Shown here piece after piece: positions 8,700-22,763 of a stretch of DNA of 64,000 nt. This DNA is from DASUPK01 sp963815665. GTDB taxonomy: Bacteria; Actinomycetota; Thermoleophilia; Solirubrobacterales; 70-9. The notes under the pieces are model-generated. The model had not been told where the DNA came from and made no database searches. It worked only from the letters and a program-made list of their open reading frames with translations. The stretch's first letter is position 1, and each line of letters begins with the position of its first letter. Location of the stretch: the NCBI GenBank assembly GCA_963815665.1, contig CAWFHN010000023.1, positions 124,001-188,000 of the forward strand, in the 5' to 3' direction. The position numbers and the translations under genes were made by a program.

Positions 8700-9797
8700 A
8701 TGTTCATACTCTGGGCCGGTTTGGCATTCCTCGATGAGGAACAAGACGACGATCTGGTCGCCGCCGAAGAGCCGGAACGACCGAGGCGGAGGGTCGGGGG
8801 GCCCCAGCGGCGACGCCAGCAGTTCCTGGTTCGACGCCTGATCGGCGTCGGAATCGGCCTTGCCTTCCTGATCCTGATCGTGATCGCGTTCCGCGGCTGC
8901 CTCGAGGCTCGCTCCGACCGCGCACTGCGTAACTACACCTCGGACGTGGCGACGATCATGCAGCAGTCCGAGCAGAGCGGCAAGGACTTCTTCGATCTCC
9001 TCAACAGCCCCAGCGGGTCGGGCTCGATCGACGTCCGGAACCAGATCTTCGCCCAGCGCGACGCGGCCACGACGCTGCTCGACCGGGCCGACAACCTGAG
9101 CACCCCGGGTCAGATGCACGACGCACAGAGCGCCGTGGTCCAATCGCTGACGCTGCGCCGGAACGCGCTCGACTCGATCGCCTCAAACGTCCCGCAGGCG
9201 ACCGCGCGCGAGCAGACGACCAACGCGATCACCTCGATTGGCAACGCGATGGGCTCGCTCTACGCCAGCGACATCCTCTGGACGCAGCTGGGCGCTCCCG
9301 AGATCAAGAGGGTCGATCGGCAGGAGGGCGTGGAGGCTCAGCCTCTGCCCCCCGGCAAGTTCATGCCGGCGAACGCGACCGACTTCCTCAACCAGGCGAC
9401 CCTGGTCACCAAGCTGAATTCGATCACCGGCCAGACGGCGACCACGGGTGGCACCCACGGCCTGCAGCTGGACTCGACGACGATCGGAAATACGCGGCTG
9501 AGCCCGGACACGACGACGAACGTGGCCAGCGACTCGCAGGAGATCGACATCGCGGTGACGAACTCGGGGGACAGCGACGAGACCGGGATCAGCGTCAGCG
9601 TCACCCTCGGAGGCACCTCCCTGAACGGGACCCTCCAGTCCCTCAGCGCCGGCCAGTCGGGGACGGTGAAGATCCCGCTGACCAGCAAGCCGACCCCGGG
9701 CACCGACACGACCGTCCAGGTGGTCGTCGCGCCCGTTCCCGGCGAGCAGCTGACCGACAACAACACCTCCACCTATACGGTCGTGTTCGGCTCGTAG
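8700..9797 (+). CDS. Membrane-anchored protein with C-terminal CARDB-like beta domain
   Basis: Unknown function. It has 365 residues from the ATG at 8700; a GTG at 8688 is also possible. An acidic then Arg-rich cytoplasmic start precedes one membrane segment (about 45-68) and a helical extracellular region with many Gln, Asp and Ala. The C-terminal ~100 residues (EIDIAVTNSGDSDETGIS, then VTLGGTSL and a TYTVVF end) look like a CARDB/immunoglobulin-like fold. Its stop shares one base with the pheA GTG, so the two are likely co-transcribed. The N-terminal hydrophobic stretch WAGLAF directly follows repeat A and may not be original. I do not recognise a named family. Confidence 0.75.
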   Translation: MFILWAGLAFLDEEQDDDLVAAEEPERPRRRVGGPQRRRQQFLVRRLIGVGIGLAFLILIVIAFRGCLEARSDRALRNYTSDVATIMQQSEQSGKDFFDLLNSPSGSGSIDVRNQIFAQRDAATTLLDRADNLSTPGQMHDAQSAVVQSLTLRRNALDSIASNVPQATAREQTTNAITSIGNAMGSLYASDILWTQLGAPEIKRVDRQEGVEAQPLPPGKFMPANATDFLNQATLVTKLNSITGQTATTGGTHGLQLDSTTIGNTRLSPDTTTNVASDSQEIDIAVTNSGDSDETGISVSVTLGGTSLNGTLQSLSAGQSGTVKIPLTSKPTPGTDTTVQVVVAPVPGEQLTDNNTSTYTVVFGS

Positions 9798-10651
9798 TGC
9801 GGATCGCCTACCTGGGCCCGAGGGGGACCTTCAGCGAGGACGCCCTCCGCGCCGCAGTCGGGGATGAGGAGGTCGAAACCGCCCCCTCGGCCTCGGTGTA
9901 CGACGCGATCCTCGCCGTCCGCGAGGGAGACGCCGACCGGGCGCTGGTGCCGTTCGAGAACTCGATCGAGGGAGCCGTCACCGCCACTCTCGACACCCTC
10001 GCCTTCGACGCCGGCGGGTTGACCCTGGTGGGCGAGTACGACCTTCCCGTCAGGCACTGCCTGATCGCGCGGGAGGACATGCCGCTCGATCGGATCGAGG
10101 TCGTGGTCTCCCACCCGCAGCCGAACGCGCAGTGCGCCCGCTTCATCCGGGAGAACCTCCCGGAGGCCGAGGTGCGAGCGTCCCCGAGCACCGCGGAGGC
10201 CGTGCGGACGGTCGCCGAGTCGAGCGAGCCCTGGGCCGCCCTCGGAGCCGAGTCGGCCGCCCGCCTCTACGGCGCGGCGGTGCTCCGGCATGGCGTGGAG
10301 GACGAGCCCGACAACATCACCCGCTTCGTCTGGGTCGCGCCGGAGGGGACGACGCCGTCCGGCTCCGGCCCCTGGCGCACCTCGCTGGTCTTCTCGGAGC
10401 TCGGCGAGGATCATCCCGGCGCGCTGGTGGACGCCCTGCAGATCTTCTCCGACCGCGCCATCAACCTGACCCGGATCGAGTCGAGGCCGCTGCGGCGAGG
10501 GCTTGGCCGCTACCAGTTCTTCCTCGACGTCGAGGGGGCCTCAACCGATGATGCGCTCTCATCCGCGATCGACGCGCTCCGCTCCAAGGCGGAGACCGTG
10601 CGGGTGCTGGGGAGCTGGCCGATTGCCGCGCCGCCCGGCGTGCCGGGCTGA
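9797..10651 (+). CDS. pheA: Prephenate dehydratase with ACT domain
   Basis: Converts prephenate to phenylpyruvate in phenylalanine synthesis; cytoplasmic and feedback-inhibited through its ACT domain. It has 284 residues: a dehydratase domain (RIAYLGPRGTFSEDA at the start, VPFENSIEGAV, and catalytic TRF in DNITRFVWV) followed by an ACT domain (about 195-275) with the phenylalanine-binding LTRIESRP motif. The GTG start overlaps the previous stop (TAGTG). No chorismate mutase domain is fused, as in other actinobacteria. Confidence 0.95.
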   Translation: MRIAYLGPRGTFSEDALRAAVGDEEVETAPSASVYDAILAVREGDADRALVPFENSIEGAVTATLDTLAFDAGGLTLVGEYDLPVRHCLIAREDMPLDRIEVVVSHPQPNAQCARFIRENLPEAEVRASPSTAEAVRTVAESSEPWAALGAESAARLYGAAVLRHGVEDEPDNITRFVWVAPEGTTPSGSGPWRTSLVFSELGEDHPGALVDALQIFSDRAINLTRIESRPLRRGLGRYQFFLDVEGASTDDALSSAIDALRSKAETVRVLGSWPIAAPPGVPG

Positions 10652-10677
10652 TTGCCGGGACCGGCTCACCCCTCCTC

Positions 10678-10683
10678 TACAAT
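10678..10683 (+). promoter_or_regulatory. -10 hexamer TACAAT, leaderless promoter of HNH gene
   Basis: TACAAT ends ten bases before the ATG at 10694. Transcription would begin at or next to the start codon, and no Shine-Dalgarno is visible. No clear -35 element was seen. Confidence 0.5.
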
Positions 10684-10693
10684 CGCCCGCGAA

Positions 10694-11377
10694 ATGGGCA
10701 ACGGGGCCACCGCGCATGATTCGGCCGCGGTGTTTGTGGCGGCCGGCAACGAGGATTCGGCGGGGGGCCGTGGATCGAACGGCCACGCCACCGCCGGGAT
10801 CAACGGCCACGATGCCGCCCCGGACGGGGAGGCCGACGGCGAGGTAGCGGTAGCCGCCGCCCGCCGCCTGACCCGCGGACGGGTGCTGGTCCTCAACGCG
10901 AGCTACGAGCCGCTCAACGTCTGCACCGTGCGGCGGGCGCTGATCCTGCTGCTCAAGGAGAAGGCCGAAGTCCTCGAGCACGGCGAGGGCGTTCTCCGCT
11001 CGGAGACGATGCGGATCGACCGCCCGGAGGTCATCCGCCTGATCAGCTTCGTCCGCGTGCCCCGGGACATCCACCGCCGCCGCATCACCCGGAAGGCCGT
11101 TCTCGCCCGCGACGGCTGGACCTGTCAGTACTGCGGCTCGGACAAGCCGGTCCTCACGGTCGACCACGTCATCCCGCGCAGCCGGGGCGGTGAATCGGTC
11201 TGGGAGAACATCGTCGCGTCCTGCGCTCCCTGCAACCGCAGGAAGGGAAACCGGCTTCCGCACGAGATCCGGATGCACCCGAAGCACAACCCGCGACCGC
11301 CCGGACCCACGGTCTTCATCAGGATCGCCGCGCCCCGGACTCCGGAGGCGTGGGAGCCCTACCTGCTTACGGCCTAG
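10694..11377 (+). CDS. HNH endonuclease family protein
   Basis: Predicted metal-dependent nuclease of the widespread actinobacterial HNH family; cellular role unsettled. It has 227 residues from the ATG at 10694 (an upstream TTG at 10652 is open but has no support). The N-terminal ~60 residues are low complexity (Gly, Asn, Ala). A conserved LVLNASYEPLNV segment follows, then the HNH core: CQYCG, VDHVIPRSRGG and CAPCNRRKGNR, so both CxxC zinc pairs are present. It overlaps the convergent SDR gene by four bases. A -10 box ten bases upstream suggests a leaderless message. Confidence 0.88.
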   Translation: MGNGATAHDSAAVFVAAGNEDSAGGRGSNGHATAGINGHDAAPDGEADGEVAVAAARRLTRGRVLVLNASYEPLNVCTVRRALILLLKEKAEVLEHGEGVLRSETMRIDRPEVIRLISFVRVPRDIHRRRITRKAVLARDGWTCQYCGSDKPVLTVDHVIPRSRGGESVWENIVASCAPCNRRKGNRLPHEIRMHPKHNPRPPGPTVFIRIAAPRTPEAWEPYLLTA

Positions 11378-12201
11378 ATCCTTCCCCGCGCGCGGGTCGT
11401 CTTGCTGAAGATGTGAGGCGCCCCGCTGCGGATCAGGAGCCGCTCGGTCAGACGGGGGGCGAGCGCGTACATCGCGAGCAAACCCCGGATCGGCCGTCGG
11501 TGGACGATGGTCACGTCGGGCAGGTCCTTGCGGATCGCCTTGACCACCGCGGCGCCGATCAGCTCGGGCGGCGTCAGCGGGACACTCGAGGTGAACTCGG
11601 TGCCCGCCTCGACCAGGGGCTGGACCATCCCGGCGCCACGCACGAACCCGGGGCAGATCGCTGAGAAGCCGACTGGGTCGTCGACGTGCTCCGCCCGGAG
11701 GGATTGGGTCAGAGCGATCAGAGCCGCCTTGGTCAACCCGTAGGTCGACATATAGGCCGGGGCGATCCTGCCCGCCAGCGAGGCCATAGTGACTACGTGC
11801 CCGCGGCGACGGTCGACCATCCCTGGGACGGCCTGGCGGATCAGCGACATCGGCGCGAGCAGGTTGACGTCCATCACCTTGTCGATCTCCTCCTCGGTGT
11901 AGTCGACGAAGGGAGCGGTCAGCTCGATTCCGGCGTTGTTGACCAATACGTCGACCGGCCCCGATGCCTCCTCGGCGCGGGCAAGGATGCCGCCGAGCTC
12001 ATCGCGGTCGGCGAGATCCGCCCCAAACGCAACTGCGCGGACGCCGGCTGAGGACAGCTCGCCGGCGCGGGCGTCCAGGGCGTCGCTCGCCAAATCCGTG
12101 AGGGCTAGCGAGCACCCCTCCCTCGATAGAGCGCGCGCGATGTGCCCGCCGAGGCCGCCGGCGGCGCCCGTGATCAGCGCGTTCGCTCCCCTCAGCTGCA
12201 C
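11374..12201 (-). CDS. Short-chain dehydrogenase/reductase (SDR)
   Basis: NAD(P)-dependent oxidoreductase; substrate unknown. It has 275 residues with the Rossmann motif TGAAGGLG (residues 11-18), NNAG, a catalytic Ser in VTMASLAG and YGLTK (YxxxK). The Asp in ALTDLAS after beta-2 hints at NAD preference. The C-terminal part resembles membrane-associated SDRs acting on lipophilic substrates (PIRGLLAMYALAP), which is inference. The start is the GTG at 12201. It stands alone between the convergent HNH gene and the gyrA end. Confidence 0.85.
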   Translation of the reverse strand: MQLRGANALITGAAGGLGGHIARALSREGCSLALTDLASDALDARAGELSSAGVRAVAFGADLADRDELGGILARAEEASGPVDVLVNNAGIELTAPFVDYTEEEIDKVMDVNLLAPMSLIRQAVPGMVDRRRGHVVTMASLAGRIAPAYMSTYGLTKAALIALTQSLRAEHVDDPVGFSAICPGFVRGAGMVQPLVEAGTEFTSSVPLTPPELIGAAVVKAIRKDLPDVTIVHRRPIRGLLAMYALAPRLTERLLIRSGAPHIFSKTTRARGRI

Positions 12202-12227
12202 CGTGAGAGCCTATTCCGGGTTAGCGC

Positions 12228-15035
<2,808 letters not shown>

Positions 15036-15082
15036 CTCGATGTCCCTTCATGACGGTTGACCCGCGGGTGGCGCCGCGAGGA

Positions 15083-17581
<2,499 letters not shown>

Positions 17582-17756
17582 TCAGCTTCCTTTCGGTTCC
17601 ATCAGGGGACGCCTCGCCTTCGTGACCCGGCTCGGAACGTCCTCGCGGACAGGAGGGTCGAGGCTTCACACAAGTAGACATAGTTTACCAGCCGCATGCC
17701 TCGGAAATTGCGGGAAAGGCGCACAAAAGGCCTGCAAAGCACGTATAACCGCAAAC

Positions 17757-18062
17757 TTAGCCTGGATCTCCGGAGGCGGTGAAGCGAATAGCCTCCAAAG
17801 TGGCCCAATCGGGGAGATTCTGCCTCACCTGGTCGAGAATCTGAGCGCCCAGAAGATCCAGTTCCTGCGCCCAGGTTGCCGACTGGCAGGCGACGGTGAC
17901 TACCCCGGCGCGCTCGGAGACCGGCGCCGCCTCTCGGGCGACGGCCTCCCCCACCGCGCCGGGCCAGGCGCTCTGCACGGCCGCCAGCAGCGTCGCCGGC
18001 TCGACCCCCGACATCACCGTCTCAAGCGCCGCGCCGATCGGCCGGGGTGCCCGCCGGCCCAT
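17757..18062 (-). CDS. dciA: DciA-like (DUF721) replicative helicase loader
   Basis: DciA proteins assist loading of DnaB at the origin in most bacteria that lack DnaC or DnaI. This one has 101 residues; the PRPIGAALETVM start and the central QSAWPGAVGEAVAREAAPVSERAGVVTVAC segment fit the DUF721 KH-like fold. The ATG at 18062 shares a base with the recF stop; a GTG three bases upstream would give a four-base overlap. It is placed between recF and gyrB, as in mycobacteria. A separate DnaI-like loader lies next to dnaB at 52334-53119. Confidence 0.85.
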   Translation of the reverse strand: MGRRAPRPIGAALETVMSGVEPATLLAAVQSAWPGAVGEAVAREAAPVSERAGVVTVACQSATWAQELDLLGAQILDQVRQNLPDWATLEAIRFTASGDPG

Positions 18063-19141
18063 CACGCCGCCCTCAGCGCCGGCTTCGCCGACAGGGCGCC
18101 GTCGCTGACCTCGATGCGAAGGGCGCTCGCCGAGGGGACATGGGCCGTTTCCGTTGCGCTGATCACCGACTGGCCCTCGACCTCGAGCAGGGAGACCAGG
18201 AGCTCGCGATGAGCGGAGTCGAGCTCGCTCATCACGTCGTCGAGGAGCATCAGCGGCGCGGCGCGCCCGGCCTCCAGCAGGGCCGCTCGCTCGGCGAAGA
18301 GAAGTGCGAGCAGTGCGAGGCGCTGCTGTCCCTGGGAGGCGAAGCGCCGCAGCTGCTTGTCCCCCAGGCGGACCTCCACCTCGTCGAGCTGCGGCCCGTA
18401 GGAGGTGTAGGCGCGACCGAGGTCCTGCTCGCGGCGCCTGGCGAGCTCCGCGGCCAGCTCCTCCCCGCCGGCGAAGGCGCGAGGGCGGTAGGAGATCTCG
18501 GCCTCGGGCAGCCCGAGCTTCCCCGCGAGCCCCGAGAAGGGTGCCGTCAGGGCTGCGACCGCCTCGGCACGCGCCGCGATCAGCGGAGCAGCCTCGGCGG
18601 CGAGGCGCTCATCCCAGGAGGGCAGCGAATCGACGCTGCCGAGGCCCGCGCGAATCCTCGCCACGAGCGCGTTGCGCTGCGCGAGCGTCCTGCCGAAGCG
18701 GCGGCGCAGGTCCGCACGGGCCGGCCAGATCGCTCCGCAGAGCCGGTCGAGGTGCGCCCGGCGGTGCGCGGGAGCACCCTTGACGAGCTGCAGCCGGTCG
18801 GGATGGAAGACGCTCACCAGGGGGCGCTCGCCTGGCTCGCCCGAGATAGGCCTGCCGGATACCAGGTGCCTGCGCTCACCCGAGCGATCGAGCGCGGCCA
18901 AGAGGGATCCGCCATCCGAAAGCTCGAGCTCCACCCGGGCACCTTCCTCCCCGTGGCGGATCAGGTCTCGATCGTTTCCGGTCCGAAACGAGCGGCCGGT
19001 CAGGCCGAAGTAGATCGCCTCGAGCAGATTCGTCTTGCCGGCGCCGTTCGGCCCGTGGACGACGATGACGCCGGCGGCTATCTCGGTACGCCCCTCTACG
19101 AGGTTGCGGAACCCGCGGCACTCGACTGCGCCGACGACCAT
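18062..19141 (-). CDS. recF: DNA replication and repair protein RecF
   Basis: SMC-like ATPase that helps load RecA at gaps in replicating DNA. It has 359 residues with Walker A GPNGAGKTN (about 30-38), the RecF start VGAVECRGFRNL, a signature-type SQGQQRLALLALLFAE and Walker B PLMLLDDVMSELD. The ATG at 19141 lies four bases after the dnaN stop, so dnaN, recF, dciA and perhaps gyrB form one unit. Length is typical. Confidence 0.96.
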   Translation of the reverse strand: MVVGAVECRGFRNLVEGRTEIAAGVIVVHGPNGAGKTNLLEAIYFGLTGRSFRTGNDRDLIRHGEEGARVELELSDGGSLLAALDRSGERRHLVSGRPISGEPGERPLVSVFHPDRLQLVKGAPAHRRAHLDRLCGAIWPARADLRRRFGRTLAQRNALVARIRAGLGSVDSLPSWDERLAAEAAPLIAARAEAVAALTAPFSGLAGKLGLPEAEISYRPRAFAGGEELAAELARRREQDLGRAYTSYGPQLDEVEVRLGDKQLRRFASQGQQRLALLALLFAERAALLEAGRAAPLMLLDDVMSELDSAHRELLVSLLEVEGQSVISATETAHVPSASALRIEVSDGALSAKPALRAA

Positions 19142-19145
19142 CGCC

Positions 19146-20249
19146 TCACACGTTCAGGCGAATGGGCATCACCAGGTAGCGGAACTCATCCTCCGCCGCC
19201 GGCTCGAGCAGGCCCGGCCGCAGTGGCGAGATCAGCTTCAGCACGATCTCGTCGGACTCGATGCTCTCCAGGCCGTCCCGGACGAACTCCGGGTTAAAGC
19301 CGATCTCGAGCAGCTCGCCCGAATACGGAGCCGGGAGCGCCTCGCGGGCGTCGCCCAGATCGGGCGTCTCGGCCGAGACCACCAGCTCGCCCTCCGAGAA
19401 GGAGAGCCGCAGCGCCGCGTTCCGCTGCGCCAACTGGGAGACCCGGCGGGTCACCTCCAGCAGGTCAGTACGCGGCAGCTTGACCTCGTGCTCGTAGGAC
19501 TCGGGCAGGAGCTGCGAATGGTTCGGGAACTGACCATCGATCAATCTCGAGCTCAGCGACGTCGGGCCGACCTTGAAGATCGCCTGGTTGCGCGTCAGCC
19601 AGACGCTCAGCGTGTCCTCTCCGCCGGCCTCGATCAGCCGCGCCAGCTCCCGCAGCGCGCGAGCCGGGACATTGGCCTCGAGCCGCTCAGGCACCGACAT
19701 CTCGAGCTTCGTCGTCTTCACGGCGAGCCGGTACGAGTCCGTTGCGACCATCGTCATCTCGTCGGCCTCGACCGTGACCAGCACGCCGGTCAGGACCGGC
19801 CTCGCCTCGTCCCGAGAGGCGGCGCGGGCAACGCGGTTGATCGTATCCCGCAGCGGCGCTGCCGGCAGCTCCACCGGGTCGCCCTCCGTCTCGGGGAAAC
19901 GGGGGAAGTCATCGGCGGGGAGCGTGCGCAGGTGGAAGCGTGAGGAACCCGCGCTGAGCTCGATGTCCCGCTCGGCCTCCCGCAGGGCGAGCGTCACCTG
20001 GCCGTCGGGGAGCGAGCGGGCCACCTCGACGAGGAGCCGCCCCGGGAGCACCACCGAGCCCGATCCCTCGATCTCGCCGTCGAGCCCGACCTCGAGTCCC
20101 AGCTCCATGTCGGTGGCGCGCATGCGGGCTTTCCCGTCGATGGTGATCAGGATCCCGGAGAGCGCCTGCAGTGCGGCACGGGCGGAGACGGCGCGAGAGA
20201 CGACGAGCAGAGCGTCGAGAAGCGATTGCCTTGTGGTGTTGATCTTCAT
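19146..20249 (-). CDS. dnaN: DNA polymerase III beta sliding clamp
   Basis: Ring-shaped processivity clamp. It has 367 residues from the ATG at 20249 (MKINTTRQSLL). The frame is open 29 codons further upstream but that part has no family character and crosses the DnaA-box region. Three clamp folds are seen in tandem, with LDALLVVSRAVSARAALQALSGI at the start of the first and YLVMPIRLNV at the end, the conserved C-terminal MPxR-type element that lines the partner pocket. It is co-directional with dnaA and separated from it by 83 bases. Confidence 0.97.
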   Translation of the reverse strand: MKINTTRQSLLDALLVVSRAVSARAALQALSGILITIDGKARMRATDMELGLEVGLDGEIEGSGSVVLPGRLLVEVARSLPDGQVTLALREAERDIELSAGSSRFHLRTLPADDFPRFPETEGDPVELPAAPLRDTINRVARAASRDEARPVLTGVLVTVEADEMTMVATDSYRLAVKTTKLEMSVPERLEANVPARALRELARLIEAGGEDTLSVWLTRNQAIFKVGPTSLSSRLIDGQFPNHSQLLPESYEHEVKLPRTDLLEVTRRVSQLAQRNAALRLSFSEGELVVSAETPDLGDAREALPAPYSGELLEIGFNPEFVRDGLESIESDEIVLKLISPLRPGLLEPAAEDEFRYLVMPIRLNV

Positions 20250-20288
20250 GGCCTGTTGGTCTTCGGCATTCCTAGTAGTAGTAAGGGT

Positions 20289-20313
20289 TGTGGATGAGGT
20301 GGATATGTGGAGA
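20289..20313. other. Putative DnaA-box cluster in dnaA-dnaN gap
   Basis: Three overlapping near-matches to the DnaA box complement TGTGGATAA lie side by side: TGTGGATGA (20289-20297), GGTGGATAT (20298-20306) and TGTGGAGAG. The stretch is AT-richer than its surroundings. The gap is only 83 bases, so this could be part of an origin or a DnaA autoregulatory site. No other box cluster was noticed near dnaA. Confidence 0.5.
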
Positions 20314-20332
20314 GCCTCCTCTGACGATTCTG

Positions 20333-21775
20333 TCAATCCGTTCGGTCACGATCCATTGCGCCCGTGGATTGAAGCTCTGAGGTGAGCTCTTCGAGGGCGC
20401 GGGACAGGCTCGCGTCCTCGAGGGCGCGGCTCTCGACCTTGCGGATGGCGTGCAGGACGGTGGTGTGATCGCGGCGGTTGAACGCTTCCGCGATGGCGGG
20501 GAGTGAGAGGTCGGTGAGCTCGCGAGTGAGGTACATCGCGAGCTGGCGGGCCTTGGCGACGGGCGCGGTTCGAGTGGGGGAGAGGATGGTGTCGACGCTG
20601 AGGCCGAGACGGGCGGCGACCGCCTCCTGGACCTCGCGAGGGTCGGGGTGCTCGGGTGGAGGCGCGGTGATCTCGGTGGCGGGGAGGGCGCTTTGGATGG
20701 ATGCGGGCGTGACGTCGGACGCGGTCAGGGACGACAGAGCGACGACACGGGTTAGGGCCCCCTTGAGGACGCGGAGGTTCGCGGAGGCCTTTGAGGCGAG
20801 GGCGCGGAGGGCGTCGGCCGGCAGCTGCTCGGTCTGCTCGCGAGCGAGGGTGCCGAGAAAGACGAGGCGGGTGGCGAGATCTGGTGGCTCGACGGGGACG
20901 GTGAGGCCCCATTCGAAGCGGTCGCGCAGGCGCTCGGCGAGAGCCGAGAGCTCGGCCGGGACCCGGTCGGCGGTGAGGACGAGCTGCGCGCCGCCCTCAT
21001 ACAGGGCGTTGAAGGTGTGGAAGAACTCGTCGGCGGTGTGCGCCTTGCCCTGCAGGAACTGGACGTCGTCGATGAGGAGCACGTCGGTGCGGCGGTAGCG
21101 CTCCTTGAAGGCGTCGATGCCGGAACCGTGCAGCGAGGAGACGAACTCATTGGTGAACGACTCGGCGGTGGTGTAGTGGACGGCGAGCTGCGGGCTGTGG
21201 CGGTGGAGGTAGTTGGCGATCGCGCCGAGCAGGTGGGTCTTGCCGAGCCCCGGAGGGCCGTGGAGGAAGAGCGGGTTGTAGGCCTCGCCGGGGGCCTCCG
21301 CGATCGCCAATGCCGCTGCGTGGGCCAGCTGGTTTCCGGGGCCGATGACGAACCGCTCGAAGGTGTAGTCGGGGTTGAGGGCGACCTGCGAGGCGGCCTC
21401 CTCGGAGGCCGCGGACGCCGCGGGGGCGTCGTCCGCGCCGACCAGCTCGACCTCCCTGATTCCGTCGACGGCCCGTTGGGCGGCCGCACGGAGCAGCTCC
21501 ATGTAGCGCCGGCCGACCCAGCGGACGACTCGGCGGGGCCCGGTCAGATAGAGGGTGGCGCCGCGTTGCGAGACCGGCGAGAGGGGCGAGAACCAGAGGC
21601 GGTAGGTGTCCTCGTGCACGGAGGCGGCCAGCTCACGCTGGATCTCGTGCCAGGGACCGCCGAGGTCCTGACCAGCATCGCGAACCTGCCCCGAAACCTG
21701 ATTCTCCTTCCTCTGACACGAGGACGCTCCGGCAGGAGCGACCCGATTACGTGGACCGAGCAGAGCGGCGATCAT
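20333..21775 (-). CDS. dnaA: Chromosomal replication initiator protein DnaA
   Basis: Origin-binding AAA+ ATPase. Domain I includes WHEIQRELAASVHEDTYRLWFSPL; domain III has Walker A GPPGLGKTHLL and Walker B VLLIDDVQFL; domain IV has the DNA-binding signature RRDHTTVLHAIRK. The first canonical start compatible with domain I is the ATG at 21775 (480 residues), which adds a Pro/Ala-rich stretch with a weak ribosome site. A very strong AAGGAG (21709-21704) sits six bases before an in-frame GTT at 21697, close to where the family normally starts (454 residues). The true start is therefore uncertain. The frame upstream of 21775 crosses the rpmH region and is not coding. Confidence 0.95.
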   Translation of the reverse strand: MIAALLGPRNRVAPAGASSCQRKENQVSGQVRDAGQDLGGPWHEIQRELAASVHEDTYRLWFSPLSPVSQRGATLYLTGPRRVVRWVGRRYMELLRAAAQRAVDGIREVELVGADDAPAASAASEEAASQVALNPDYTFERFVIGPGNQLAHAAALAIAEAPGEAYNPLFLHGPPGLGKTHLLGAIANYLHRHSPQLAVHYTTAESFTNEFVSSLHGSGIDAFKERYRRTDVLLIDDVQFLQGKAHTADEFFHTFNALYEGGAQLVLTADRVPAELSALAERLRDRFEWGLTVPVEPPDLATRLVFLGTLAREQTEQLPADALRALASKASANLRVLKGALTRVVALSSLTASDVTPASIQSALPATEITAPPPEHPDPREVQEAVAARLGLSVDTILSPTRTAPVAKARQLAMYLTRELTDLSLPAIAEAFNRRDHTTVLHAIRKVESRALEDASLSRALEELTSELQSTGAMDRDRTD

Positions 21776-21892
21776 AGGCTCGGCCCGCTCGCCTCGAAAG
21801 GGCCGGCGGGCGACCTCCGTGCAATACGCGGCTAAAACCGGGAAGGGGATTTCGGAGGCCGGTGGTTGGGGAGGACGGTGGCGGTCACGCCC

Positions 21893-21898
21893 TATACT
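21893..21898 (+). promoter_or_regulatory. -10 hexamer TATACT upstream of rpmH
   Basis: TATACT lies 36 bases before the rpmH ATG in the dnaA-rpmH divergent gap. A possible -35 (TTGGGG, 21866-21871) is spaced 21 bases away, longer than usual, so only the -10 is convincing. Confidence 0.45.
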
Positions 21899-21934
21899 GC
21901 CGTGCCCTCGACCCGACCGGTTGGGGCCCTCCTG

Positions 21935-22072
21935 ATGAAGCGGACCTATCAGCCGAAGAAGCGCAAGCGAGCCCGGACCCACGGGTTCCGAGCCCGGAGC
22001 GCGACTCGCTCCGGCCGCGCGATCCTGCGCCGCCGGCGCAGGAAGGGCCGCAAGCGGCTCACCCCGTCGTAG
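21935..22072 (+). CDS. rpmH: 50S ribosomal protein L34
   Basis: Smallest large-subunit ribosomal protein. It has 45 residues, strongly basic, with the family opening MKRTYQPKKRKRARTHGFRA and the end GRKRLTPS. The ATG at 21935 is fixed by this conserved start. Together with rnpA, three bases after its stop, it opens the conserved rpmH-rnpA-yidD-yidC-jag-rsmG-parA-parB segment that marks the origin side of bacterial chromosomes. Confidence 0.97.
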   Translation: MKRTYQPKKRKRARTHGFRARSATRSGRAILRRRRRKGRKRLTPS

Positions 22073-22075
22073 ACG

Positions 22076-22462
22076 TTGGCCTCCAAGGGCCGCCCCGATG
22101 CGCGCCGGCGCCGCCTCTCGCGGAGCGGCGACTTCGATCGCGTCTACCGGGAGGGCAACTCGCGGGGAAACCGCTTTCTGGTCCTCTATTCCTTCGCTCG
22201 CCGGGATGACGATTCGAGTGACGACGCGCGACTCGGTCTCTCGGTCGGCCGCAAGATCGGCAAGGCCGTGACCAGGAACAAGGTGAAGCGTTCGGTGCGG
22301 GAGGCCTTCTGGGAGCTCTCCGAGGGCTTCGAGGAAGGACACGACTATGTGATCGTCGCGCGCCCGGGGGTGGAGGGACTGCTCGAGAGGGAAGGCCAGG
22401 AGGGCCTGCGCTCCTCACTCGCCGAGCTGGTGGAGGGACCCGATCAGGAGCGTTTGTCGTGA
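22076..22462 (+). CDS. rnpA: Ribonuclease P protein component
   Basis: Protein subunit of RNase P that helps the catalytic RNA mature tRNA 5' ends. It has 128 residues from a TTG start at 22076. The RNR signature RNKVKRSVREAFWE (about residues 64-77) and the preceding LGLSVGRKIGKAVTRN are intact. It overlaps yidD by four bases (GTGA). Size and basic character are normal. Confidence 0.94.
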   Translation: MASKGRPDARRRRLSRSGDFDRVYREGNSRGNRFLVLYSFARRDDDSSDDARLGLSVGRKIGKAVTRNKVKRSVREAFWELSEGFEEGHDYVIVARPGVEGLLEREGQEGLRSSLAELVEGPDQERLS

Positions 22463-22761
22463 AACGGTTGGCCGCCGGCACCCTGACCGCGCCGATCCGC
22501 CTCTACCAGCGCTGGATCTCCCCGGCGTTCGCCCCCCGCTGCCGCTACTACCCGACCTGCTCCAGCTACGCCGTGGAGGCGATCCGCGAGCTCGGCCCCG
22601 TCCGCGGGTTGATCCTGGCCGTCTGGCGACTGCTTCGTTGCAACCCGTTCAGCCATGGAGGGGTCGACGAGCTCTCCGACCGGCGGCTCTTTCGCGGCAC
22701 CCCGACCCGCTCGGAGCGGGACCGAGATCAACGGCCGAGTGGACCAGTAGCGCCGATCTGA
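22459..22761 (+). CDS. yidD: Membrane protein insertion efficiency factor YidD
   Basis: Small inner-face membrane-associated protein that assists YidC. It has 100 residues from the GTG at 22459, with the family core LYQRWISPAF, CRYYPTCSSYAVEA and RLLRCNPFSHGG. The three conserved Cys (in CRYYPTC and LRCNP) are present. The C-terminal ~25 residues are charged and variable. It is coupled to rnpA by overlap and lies 14 bases before yidC. Confidence 0.93.
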   Translation: MKRLAAGTLTAPIRLYQRWISPAFAPRCRYYPTCSSYAVEAIRELGPVRGLILAVWRLLRCNPFSHGGVDELSDRRLFRGTPTRSERDRDQRPSGPVAPI

Positions 22762-22763
22762 CG

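Noticed and set aside
15060..15080. CGGGTGGCGCCGCG in the gyrA-gyrB gap, like part of the palindrome at 34.7 kb
   Set aside because: Only 14 bases match, GC-only sequence of this kind is common here, and no second arm is present.
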